Shown here: positions 56,152 to 64,000 of the stretch, in pieces
How the letters are laid out: each line of letters opens with the position of its first letter
Numbering within the stretch: position 1 is the stretch's first letter
Origin: Maridesulfovibrio salexigens DSM 2638
GTDB lineage: Bacteria > Desulfobacterota > Desulfovibrionia > Desulfovibrionales > Desulfovibrionaceae
Direction: 5' to 3'
NCBI RefSeq assembly: GCF_000023445.1
Contig: NC_012881.1
Location: 3,799,501 to 3,863,500, forward strand
Length of the DNA stretch: 64,000 nucleotides
The notes under the pieces: model-generated
Told to the model about the DNA's origin: nothing
Seen by the model: only the letters and a program-made list of their open reading frames with translations
Databases searched by the model: none
Position numbers and translations under genes: made by a program

Positions 56152-57708
56152 TTACTTAGCATAGCCCACCGAGCGCCGTTCGCGGATAACGGTCACACGA
56201 ATCTGGCCTGGATAGGTCATGTTGTTTTCAATCTTGGTAGCGATGTCCTTACAGAGCATATGGGTGTTGTCGTCAGATACTTTTTCAGCATCAACCATAA
56301 CTCTGATCTCACGGCCTGCCTGAATGGCGTAGGCTTTGGATACACCGTCGAAACCGGTTGCCACGTTTTCAAGCTCTTCAAGACGCTTAACGTAGTTTTC
56401 CAGAAGTTCCTTACGCGCACCGGGACGAGCACCGGACAGGGAGTCCGCAGCCTGTACAAGGGTTGCGAGTACGGATTTGGGCGGAATATCTTCGTGGTGA
56501 GCCTGAATTGCGTGGATGATCTCTTTGGATTCACCATGTTTCTTGGCAAGGTCGGCACCGATGACAGCGTGAGGACCTTCGATTTCGTGGTCAACAGCCT
56601 TACCGATATCGTGCAGCAGACCTGCGCGCTTGGCGATTTTCTCATCCATGCCCAGTTCTGCGGCCATGATTCCACAGAGGAATGCCACTTCAAGAGAGTG
56701 CTGAAGAACGTTCTGAGAGAAACTGGTGCGGTACTGCAGCTGACCGATGAGCTTGACGATTTCGGGATGAATACCGTGTACGCCTACATCGAAAGTTGCC
56801 TGTTCACCAATTTCACGCAGTTTGACATCCATTTCCTGCTCAACCTTGTTGACGATGTCTTCAATGCGAGCGGGGTGGATACGTCCATCGTGGATCAGAC
56901 GCTCAAGAGCCTGCTTAGCCACTTCGCGGCGCAGCGGGCTGTAAGCGGAGAGAACAACTGTTTCCGGAGTATCATCGATGATCAGATCAACACCTGTAGC
57001 AGCTTCAAGAGCGCGGATGTTGCGGCCTTCACGTCCGATGATGCGGCCCTTCATGTCTTCAGAAGGAAGGGTAACAGCGGTAACGGTCTGTTCGTTGACG
57101 TAATCGCCGGAATAACGCTGAATAGCGAGGGCGAGAATCTTGCGGGCCTTGCGGGTTCCCTCTTCCTTGGCTTCCATTTCAATGGAACGAACCATTTTGG
57201 CAGCCTCGTGGCGGGTCCTGCTTTCAATTTCGGTCATGAGCTTTTCACGCGCTTCCTCAACAGTCAGCCCAGAGACTTCCTGCAATTTGCGCTCATGCTC
57301 ATCCTTTCTTTTTTCGAGATCTTCGCGAAGACCTTCGAGCTTCTTTTCCTGCTTGATCATACGCTTTTCAAGAGTCACAACTTCGGACTCTTTGCTGGCT
57401 ACTTTTTCAAGCTTGTTCTCAAGACGCTCTTCTTTTTCCTGGAGGCGCTCCTCCTGCCTTTTCAGGCCGCGCTCCATTTCTTTATACTCATTTTCCTGCT
57501 CTTTTTTCAGAGCATAAACTTCGTCCTGACCCTGAAGCTTAATTTCCTTTTTCATGGCTTCAGCTTCTTTACGGGCTTCCTGGACAATACGGTCTGCCAA
57601 TCCTTGCGAATCAGCCAGACGTTTGGAATTCACGTACCGATGCAGAGCGTAACCGCCTGCGGCACCTAGGGCGATTCCAAATAAAATCAGAAAAAAATCC
57701 CCAAACAT
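56152..57708 (-). CDS. rny: Ribonuclease Y
   Basis: 518-residue membrane-anchored endoribonuclease that starts mRNA decay. An N-terminal helix (FFLILFGIALGAAGGYAL) is followed by a long coiled coil (about 25-200), a KH domain with GRIIGREGRNIRALEAATGV and an HD domain with LLHDIGKAVDHEIEGPHAVIG. Full family length. A GAAAGG site precedes the ATG. A TATAAT stands 72-77 bases upstream of the start, with a 6+5+6 dyad beside it. Confidence 0.97.
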   Translation of the reverse strand: MFGDFFLILFGIALGAAGGYALHRYVNSKRLADSQGLADRIVQEARKEAEAMKKEIKLQGQDEVYALKKEQENEYKEMERGLKRQEERLQEKEERLENKLEKVASKESEVVTLEKRMIKQEKKLEGLREDLEKRKDEHERKLQEVSGLTVEEAREKLMTEIESRTRHEAAKMVRSIEMEAKEEGTRKARKILALAIQRYSGDYVNEQTVTAVTLPSEDMKGRIIGREGRNIRALEAATGVDLIIDDTPETVVLSAYSPLRREVAKQALERLIHDGRIHPARIEDIVNKVEQEMDVKLREIGEQATFDVGVHGIHPEIVKLIGQLQYRTSFSQNVLQHSLEVAFLCGIMAAELGMDEKIAKRAGLLHDIGKAVDHEIEGPHAVIGADLAKKHGESKEIIHAIQAHHEDIPPKSVLATLVQAADSLSGARPGARKELLENYVKRLEELENVATGFDGVSKAYAIQAGREIRVMVDAEKVSDDNTHMLCKDIATKIENNMTYPGQIRVTVIRERRSVGYAK

Positions 57709-57902
57709 GCCTTTCTCCTTTGTATGTTGACAGGCCTCAAGGGACCTGATTCGTCATTACCGATTAATACAATCGGAAGATTATAACAATCTGCAATGGA
57801 AAGAAGAGAACTAAAGGCTGAATGAGGTGTTTTTTAAGTGGTCCGGCAGAAAATTTAATAAATTAAACCTGTTTATTCATACCAATACCGAGAATCCCCA
57901 TA

Positions 57903-58087
57903 TTGGGACCCCGGAGATGCCGTGTTGCCGTATACGTTAGAACCTAGTCTAACAGGTGGGCGCTGCCCCCGGAATTTTAGGCTTCCCGGTAAAACCGGGC
58001 CTGCACACCACTCCGGTGATGCTTGCTCCCTTACTTTTTATATTGGTTCAAAAGCCATAGGGCAATCACGCACTCCCCAGGGAAATT
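57903..58087 (-). ncRNA. ssrS: 6S RNA
   Basis: Regulatory RNA that binds the sigma-70 RNA polymerase. The 5' end CCTGGGGAGTGC pairs with the 3' end GCATCTCCGGGG, and GTGATTGCC lies opposite GGCAACACGG, giving the closing stem. Conserved inner segments are present: the TTGAACC region, GCATCACCGGAGTGGTGTGC, the GAAGCCTAAAATTCC block and CACCTGTT with AGGTTCTAACG. A -10-like TATAAA is about 10 bases upstream. It lies directly behind zapA, its usual place in many Proteobacteria. Exact ends are estimates. Confidence 0.85.
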
Positions 58088-58124
58088 TCTTTATATCTTA
58101 AAAAGCAGTGCCATGCACAGCTTA

Positions 58125-58373
58125 TCACTTCTCTAACAGCGCGTTAATTTTCTCTTCCATTGTTTCGAGTTTGCGGCTGTGTTCAAGGTAATCATCGGCC
58201 AAACTAAGAGCCAGACAGGTGAGCAATTTCTCCCTGCTGACATCCTTTCCGCCCCGGGTAAGCTCGCTAAATCTCTCTTCGAGCACATCTTTTGCGGCTT
58301 CAATTCTTTCTTTGTCCGCATCGGTCTTGAAAGAAATTTCAAGTCCGAGAACGGGAATAGTATAACGGGGCAT
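58125..58373 (-). CDS. zapA: Cell division protein ZapA
   Basis: 82-residue FtsZ-ring stabiliser. The N-terminal YTIPVLGLEISFKTDADKER strand-helix unit and the C-terminal coiled coil (LETMEEKINALL) are typical, and the length is right for a short ZapA. It lies between a ZapB-like coiled-coil gene and 6S RNA, on the same strand. Confidence 0.92.
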   Translation of the reverse strand: MPRYTIPVLGLEISFKTDADKERIEAAKDVLEERFSELTRGGKDVSREKLLTCLALSLADDYLEHSRKLETMEEKINALLEK

Positions 58374-58452
58374 ATTAATCCGGCGGCAGTATTCCTGTAG
58401 AATTTATATAAATTCGCTCCCTTCTTTTGAAGAGCTACGAATCTGAAAACCC

Positions 58453-58629
58453 TTATTCGATGGTACCTTCAACTTTGTTCAGGAGAACTTCAATGCGATT
58501 GCGGACATCGTCCTTACGCTGTTTCTCCTGCTCAAGTTCCTCGAGAAGAAAAGCATTTTCTTCTTCAAGTTGCTTAATTTTTTGCAGCATCTTATCGAAA
58601 CGTTCTTCCAAATGAGCGATTATTTCCAT
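58453..58629 (-). CDS. Small coiled-coil protein, ZapB-like
   Basis: 58-residue protein starting MEIIAHLEERFDKML and ending KVEGTIE. Nearly all of it forms heptads (EEENAFLLEELEQEKQRKDD), as in ZapB, which joins ZapA in the division ring. AGGGTAGGA stands in front of the ATG. It is 79 bases ahead of zapA and 31 behind glmU on the same strand. The size and fold suit ZapB, but coiled coils look alike, so the name is by context. Confidence 0.72.
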   Translation of the reverse strand: MEIIAHLEERFDKMLQKIKQLEEENAFLLEELEQEKQRKDDVRNRIEVLLNKVEGTIE

Positions 58630-58660
58630 AGTCCTACCCTAATACCTTATCTTTACAAAA

Positions 58661-60043
58661 TCAAGACTTCTTAGAAGCCCGGGAAATGTTGACCTGCTTG
58701 CCTCTTGCAACACCAAGGTCACCATCTTTTACATTCTTAGTTATCGTGGAACCGGCTCCGATCAGAGCACCTTTGCCGATAGTTACCGGGGCCACCAGTG
58801 CAGTATTGCTGCCGATGAACGCACCTTCTCCGATAACGGTTTTATGCTTGTTCACCCCATCATAGTTGCAGGTGATAGTACCCGCACCGATGTTGGTTCC
58901 TGCGCCGATTTCACTGTCGCCGAGGTAAGTCAGGTGGCTGGCTTTGGCTCCCTTACCGAGAACTGCCTTCTTAACTTCAACAAAGTTGCCCACCTTGGAC
59001 TCTTCCTCAAGGACTGCGCCCGGACGCAGACGCCCGTAGGGACCGACCATACAATCGCGCCCAACTTTAGCTTCCTCAAGATGGCTGTATGCTTTAATTA
59101 TTGCTCCTGAATCTACAACACTGTCCACTATGCGCACATGGGACTGGAGCACTGCACCACGACCGATCTTTGACGAACCATAAATTTCGCAAGGACCTGT
59201 AATTTCAGCCCCCGGCTCAATTTCAACACCGGGACCAACTACAACTGACTCCCAATTGTGCAGGGTAACACCGCTTTCAAGCAACTTCTCAGCTGTCCGC
59301 AAACGCAATGCGGATTCAGCTTTAGCAAGCTCAAGCGGGCTATTGATCCCCATGAGATCAATGGAGTTTCCGGCATTCACTGCGGTGACGTTCATGCCAC
59401 ATTCCACAGCAAGGTCAACAAGATCAGTAATATAATACTCCCCACTCTTATTATTGTTGGTCAGCTTACTAAGCAGGCTGTCCACAGCGGAGATTTTAAG
59501 ACAATAGATGCCGGCATTGACTTCGCCACTTACAGGACCGTGTACAGCTTCATCATAATCCTTGGCTTCCACAATGGCTGTAACCTGACCGTCTTTATCG
59601 CGGATGACCCGTCCAAAAGCCGCAGGTTCGTCCGGTGTGATACTCATAAACGAAAGATCGGCACCGTCCATTTTCACTGCATCAAGAAAATCGGTCACAA
59701 CCTGATCCTGAATCAGCGGGGTATCGCCATTGATTACCAGACAGTATTCAGCACCGGATTCCTTAATCCGATCCCAGCCCATTTGCAAAGCATGCCCGGT
59801 TCCAAGTTGTTCTTCCTGAAGAACAAAACGGTCTTTCATATCCGGAAATGCTTTTTCAACCTGTCCGGATTCAAAACCGACGATTGTAAAAACATTTTCC
59901 CCAAGGGCGGGTTTCAAGGCCTTATATACATAGTAGAGCATGGACTCGCCAAGTAAGGTTTTAAGAACCTTAGGGCTGTCCGAATGCATGCGGGTACCCT
60001 TTCCTCCAGCGAGAACAAGGGCGCAGGCAAATGATTTATCCAT
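58661..60043 (-). CDS. glmU: Bifunctional UDP-GlcNAc pyrophosphorylase / glucosamine-1-phosphate acetyltransferase
   Basis: 460-residue enzyme making UDP-GlcNAc for cell wall and LPS. The N-terminal uridylyltransferase has LAGGKGTRMHSDSPKVL and EEQLGTGHALQ; the C-terminal left-handed beta-helix (about 250-450) has hexapeptide repeats, GNFVEVKKAVLGKGAKASHLTYLGD and GAGTITCNYDG. Full length. The C-terminal tail is short and basic. Confidence 0.97.
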   Translation of the reverse strand: MDKSFACALVLAGGKGTRMHSDSPKVLKTLLGESMLYYVYKALKPALGENVFTIVGFESGQVEKAFPDMKDRFVLQEEQLGTGHALQMGWDRIKESGAEYCLVINGDTPLIQDQVVTDFLDAVKMDGADLSFMSITPDEPAAFGRVIRDKDGQVTAIVEAKDYDEAVHGPVSGEVNAGIYCLKISAVDSLLSKLTNNNKSGEYYITDLVDLAVECGMNVTAVNAGNSIDLMGINSPLELAKAESALRLRTAEKLLESGVTLHNWESVVVGPGVEIEPGAEITGPCEIYGSSKIGRGAVLQSHVRIVDSVVDSGAIIKAYSHLEEAKVGRDCMVGPYGRLRPGAVLEEESKVGNFVEVKKAVLGKGAKASHLTYLGDSEIGAGTNIGAGTITCNYDGVNKHKTVIGEGAFIGSNTALVAPVTIGKGALIGAGSTITKNVKDGDLGVARGKQVNISRASKKS

Positions 60044-60179
60044 AATAAATTACTCTCCAATATTATTTGCTCGCAACTTGTTATCAGTTTGCCCGCCTTG
60101 AGTAAATGCGTAATAAAAATTTATTGAATTTAATTTTACCGGAATTTCAGGGTGATACCTAAGAGATTAAACAAAAAAA

Positions 60180-60207
60180 GGAGCAGACTGAGTAAACAGT
60201 CTGCTCC
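60180..60207 (-). terminator. Intrinsic terminator of the atp operon
   Basis: Perfect 11-base arms GGAGCAGACTG / CAGTCTGCTCC around 6 bases with a T-run on the minus strand, 39 bases past the atpC stop. Confidence 0.92.
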
Positions 60208-60245
60208 CTGATAGCCATGGGGCTTTTTGAGGCTGAAACTAAGCT

Positions 60246-60674
60246 CTAGTGAGTGGTAGTCCCGGCCTTCTGGGCCGCATCTTTACAGGTCAGGCGTGCA
60301 AGTGCTCTCTGGAGAGCGGCCTGTGCGCGAGCTGATTCAATGCGATCCTGTGCTTTAGCCAAACGAGCCTTCGCTTTTTCCTGAGCTTTCTGAGCCCGAG
60401 CGATGTCGATCTCAACGGCCTTTTCAGCAACTTCGGCGAGAATGGTCACTTTATTGTTTCCTACTTCGGCAAAGCCGCCGGAAACAAAGATGTAGTGAGT
60501 GCGGTTACCTTCTTTAAAGTAGAGGTTACCTACGCCGAGAGCCGAAAGAAAGGGTATGTGATTGGCCATAATACCAAACTCACCCTCAATCCCCGGGGCG
60601 CCGACATAGTCGACTTCCTGGGAAAGGACCTTGCGATCAGGAGTAACGATTTCCAAAAGGAGCTTACTAGCCAT
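60246..60674 (-). CDS. atpC: ATP synthase epsilon subunit
   Basis: 142-residue F1 subunit that couples rotation and inhibits ATPase activity. The beta-sandwich has [29 protein letters not shown] and the C-terminal two helices are rich in Ala/Arg ([17 protein letters not shown]). Last gene of the atpA-atpG-atpD-atpC row, 14 bases behind atpD. Confidence 0.96.
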   Translation of the reverse strand: MASKLLLEIVTPDRKVLSQEVDYVGAPGIEGEFGIMANHIPFLSALGVGNLYFKEGNRTHYIFVSGGFAEVGNNKVTILAEVAEKAVEIDIARAQKAQEKAKARLAKAQDRIESARAQAALQRALARLTCKDAAQKAGTTTH

Positions 60675-60688
60675 AATCGCGTCCTATG

Positions 60689-62104
<1,416 letters not shown>

Positions 62105-62109
62105 CTATA

Positions 62110-62988
62110 TTATCCTTTCAGCGCTTCTGCGCCGCCGACAATGTCCATAAGATCCGCGGTAATCGCAGCCTGCCTGGTTTTGTTGTAAAGCAGTGTCAGA
62201 GTTTCGGTCATGTCATCGCATGCTCTGGATGCGTTATCCATTGCAGCCATACGTGCAGCGTGTTCACTGCAGGATGTGTCGAGCAGACCGCGGTAAACCT
62301 GAACTTTAACAAAACGGGGCAGCAGCTCCGCGAGAAGGCCTTCAACGGAAGGTTCGTAAATGTATTCGCTGTTAGCACCGGATTCACCTTCTTCACCTGC
62401 TGCGTCGGAAGACATGGGCAGGATCTGGAGGGTATTCGGAGGCTGGCTGGCTACGTTTACGAATTCACCGAAGACAAGGAAAACCTCATCAAGCTCTTCG
62501 GCAAGGTAGGCGTCGATAACTTTGTTACCGATGGATGCAGCCAGGTTGAAGTCGAAGTGAGTCATATCGTCATTGTATGCTTCAACGATCTCGTATTCGG
62601 TCTTCTTAATGGCGGCAGCGCCTTTTTTACCTACGCAGTAAAACTTAACAGCTTTACCTTCAGCCTTCTTTTCTGCAGCCTTTTTAAGGGCCGCATTTAT
62701 CATATTCGCATTAAAACTACCGCAAAGTCCGCGATCAGAGGTGGTAAGTACGATACCTACGGTCTTGATCTCTTCGTGGACTTCGAGCAGCGGGTGAACG
62801 GAAGAATCCGCGCCTGCTGCCAGATCGCCAAGCATTTCGTAGAACTTGTCTGCGTAGGGGCGAAAGCGCTCAATTCTATCCTGAGCACCACGCAGCTTAG
62901 CCGACGCAACCATGTTCATGGCCTTGGTAATCTGCTTAGTCTTTTTAATACTGACGATTTGGTTTTGGACATCCTTAAGAGAAGCCAT
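62110..62988 (-). CDS. atpG: ATP synthase gamma subunit
   Basis: 292-residue rotor stalk subunit. N-terminal SLKDVQNQIVSIKKTKQITKAMNMVASAKL and C-terminal HAARMAAMDNASRACDDM with LTLLYNKTRQAAITADLMDI are the two ends of the coiled coil. A variable middle loop (SDAAGEEGESGANSEYIYE) is acidic. Lies between atpA and atpD. Confidence 0.97.
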   Translation of the reverse strand: MASLKDVQNQIVSIKKTKQITKAMNMVASAKLRGAQDRIERFRPYADKFYEMLGDLAAGADSSVHPLLEVHEEIKTVGIVLTTSDRGLCGSFNANMINAALKKAAEKKAEGKAVKFYCVGKKGAAAIKKTEYEIVEAYNDDMTHFDFNLAASIGNKVIDAYLAEELDEVFLVFGEFVNVASQPPNTLQILPMSSDAAGEEGESGANSEYIYEPSVEGLLAELLPRFVKVQVYRGLLDTSCSEHAARMAAMDNASRACDDMTETLTLLYNKTRQAAITADLMDIVGGAEALKG

Positions 62989-63003
62989 CAGTACCTCCCA
63001 GGA

Positions 63004-64000
63004 TTAAGCTGTGAAACCTTTATTGAACTCTTCCAGAGCGGCCTTCAGCTTGCCTTCGATTTCGTCGTCAATAGCGCCTTTAGTCTTGATGCCTTCCAGG
63101 ATTTCAGGCTTCGCGTTAGCGATGAATTCCTGGAGTTCGTCTTCGTATTTGCGTACTGCGCTAACAGGAAACTCATCCATGTAACCGCGGGTACCGGCGT
63201 ACAGGGAAACTACCTGTTCCATAACGTTCATGGGCTTGTACTGAGGCTGCTTGAGAAGCTCAACCATGCGTGCACCGCGGTTCAGCTTCTGCTGGGTGGC
63301 CTTATCGAGGTCAGAACCGAAAGCTGCGAAAGCTGCGAGTTCACGATACTGTGCGAGGTCAAGACGCAGAGTACCTGCAACCTGCTTCATAGCTTTAATC
63401 TGAGCAGCACCACCAACTCGGGATACGGACAGACCTACGTTAACAGCAGGACGGATACCGGAGTTGAAGAGGTTAGGCTCGAGGTAAACCTGACCGTCGG
63501 TAATGGAGATAACGTTGGTCGGGATATATGCGGATACGTCACCTGCCTGAGTTTCAATGATGGGCAGTGCGGTCAGAGAACCAGCGCCGAGGTCATCATT
63601 TACTTTACAAGAACGCTCGAGGAGCCTTGAGTGCAGGTAGAAAACGTCACCGGGGTATGCTTCACGTCCCGGAGGGCGACGAAGCAGGAGAGACATCTGT
63701 CTGTATGCAACAGCCTGTTTGGAAAGGTCATCGTATGCGATGAGGGCGTGCTTACCGCCGTCACGGTAGTACTCAGCCATGGTTGCACCGGTGTATGCAG
63801 AAATGAACTGCAGAGGTGCAGGCTCAGATGCAGTAGCAGAAATGATTGTGGTGTATTCCATTGCACCGTGCTTGCGCAGAATGTCAGCAACAAGAGCAAC
63901 TGCTGCTTTCTTCTGACCGATAGCTACGTAGAAGCAATGGATACCGGAATCTTTCTGAGCGAGGATAGCGTCAACGCAGATAGCGGTCTTACCAACCTGA
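63004..64000 (-). CDS. atpA: ATP synthase alpha subunit, C-terminal two thirds (runs off right edge)
   Basis: 332 codons of the regulatory F1 subunit are visible and the frame continues past the edge, with about 170 residues missing. At the edge the end of the P-loop reads [13 protein letters not shown]. Other blocks are [52 protein letters not shown] and [21 protein letters not shown]. The first ATG of the visible frame is not the true start. Confidence 0.98.
   Translation of the reverse strand, partial: QVGKTAICVDAILAQKDSGIHCFYVAIGQKKAAVALVADILRKHGAMEYTTIISATASEPAPLQFISAYTGATMAEYYRDGGKHALIAYDDLSKQAVAYRQMSLLLRRPPGREAYPGDVFYLHSRLLERSCKVNDDLGAGSLTALPIIETQAGDVSAYIPTNVISITDGQVYLEPNLFNSGIRPAVNVGLSVSRVGGAAQIKAMKQVAGTLRLDLAQYRELAAFAAFGSDLDKATQQKLNRGARMVELLKQPQYKPMNVMEQVVSLYAGTRGYMDEFPVSAVRKYEDELQEFIANAKPEILEGIKTKGAIDDEIEGKLKAALEEFNKGFTA

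Noticed and set aside
58092-58118. TGGCAC-like sequence upstream of 6S RNA
   Set aside because: No GC at the -12 position, so it fails the sigma-54 spacing rule; a sigma-70 -10 explains the start better.
58400-58415. 16-base palindrome GAATTTATATAAATTC upstream of zapA
   Set aside because: AT-rich palindromes of this size arise easily in AT-rich gaps; it may be part of a promoter but nothing shows a specific role.

Overview
The window looks like chromosome from a marine Desulfovibrionaceae bacterium of the Desulfovibrio/Maridesulfovibrio type. This is inferred from protein style and gene order, not from a database match. Pointers are a Ros/MucR regulator with a degenerate zinc finger, a MauE-like protein paired with a rhodanese lipoprotein, many PAS/receiver/HPt signalling proteins, MCPs behind sigma-28-like promoters, an MqnP-type UbiA prenyltransferase, and the block atpAGDC, glmU, zapB-like, zapA, 6S RNA, rny, ymdB, tyrS. 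Genes are dense and intergenic DNA is AT-rich. I see no rRNA, tRNA, CRISPR array, IS element or prophage.

Layout. 1-9.2 kb: truncated glycogen phosphorylase, MucR-type regulator, a kinase/receiver/MotB set, alanine dehydrogenase, a receiver fused to a degenerate PP2C-like phosphatase, and a rhodanese/MauE pair. 9.3-13.3 kb: DEAD-box helicase, aminotransferase, and a TetR regulator with a C_GCAxxG_C_C protein. 13.4-17.8 kb: outer-membrane barrel, QseBC/PmrAB-like two-component pair, MFS transporter. 17.8-21.7 kb: YgjP-type peptidase, STAS protein, a DsbA-fold protein without its cysteine pair, CheD, exported acetolactate decarboxylase, HPt protein. 21.7-28.8 kb: uvrA, HD-GYP protein, a lone AAA ATPase bracketed by palindromic direct repeats, folD, and a solute-binding-protein gene broken by one stop codon. 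28.9-37.6 kb: eno, coaX, MerR-like regulator, htpG, HPt and receiver, LysE exporter, purE-purD. 37.6-43.7 kb: an MCP with a C-terminal Cache domain, then amtB-glnB-glnD behind a sigma-54 promoter. 43.9-50.2 kb: ZnuA-like protein, a small gene behind a second sigma-54 promoter divergent from a sigma-54 activator gene, then a HyuA-type ATPase with an HDAC-family amidohydrolase. 50.3-64 kb: PAS-MCP, MqnP/UbiA, a YdcZ-type DMT protein, tyrS, ymdB, rny, 6S RNA, zapA, a zapB-like gene, glmU, and the ATP synthase genes running off the right edge.

How the genes work together. The core genes cover energy (ATP synthase, enolase), nucleotides and one-carbon units (purDE, folD), cofactors (coaX), envelope precursors (glmU), RNA decay (rny, ymdB) and nitrogen control (amtB-glnB-glnD). 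The accessory layer is mostly signal transduction. The loci most worth following up are the repeat-bracketed ATPase at 25.7-26.95 kb, the compact sigma-54 activator/divergent promoter/hairpin-leader unit at 44.9-47.0 kb, and the HyuA-HDAC pair.
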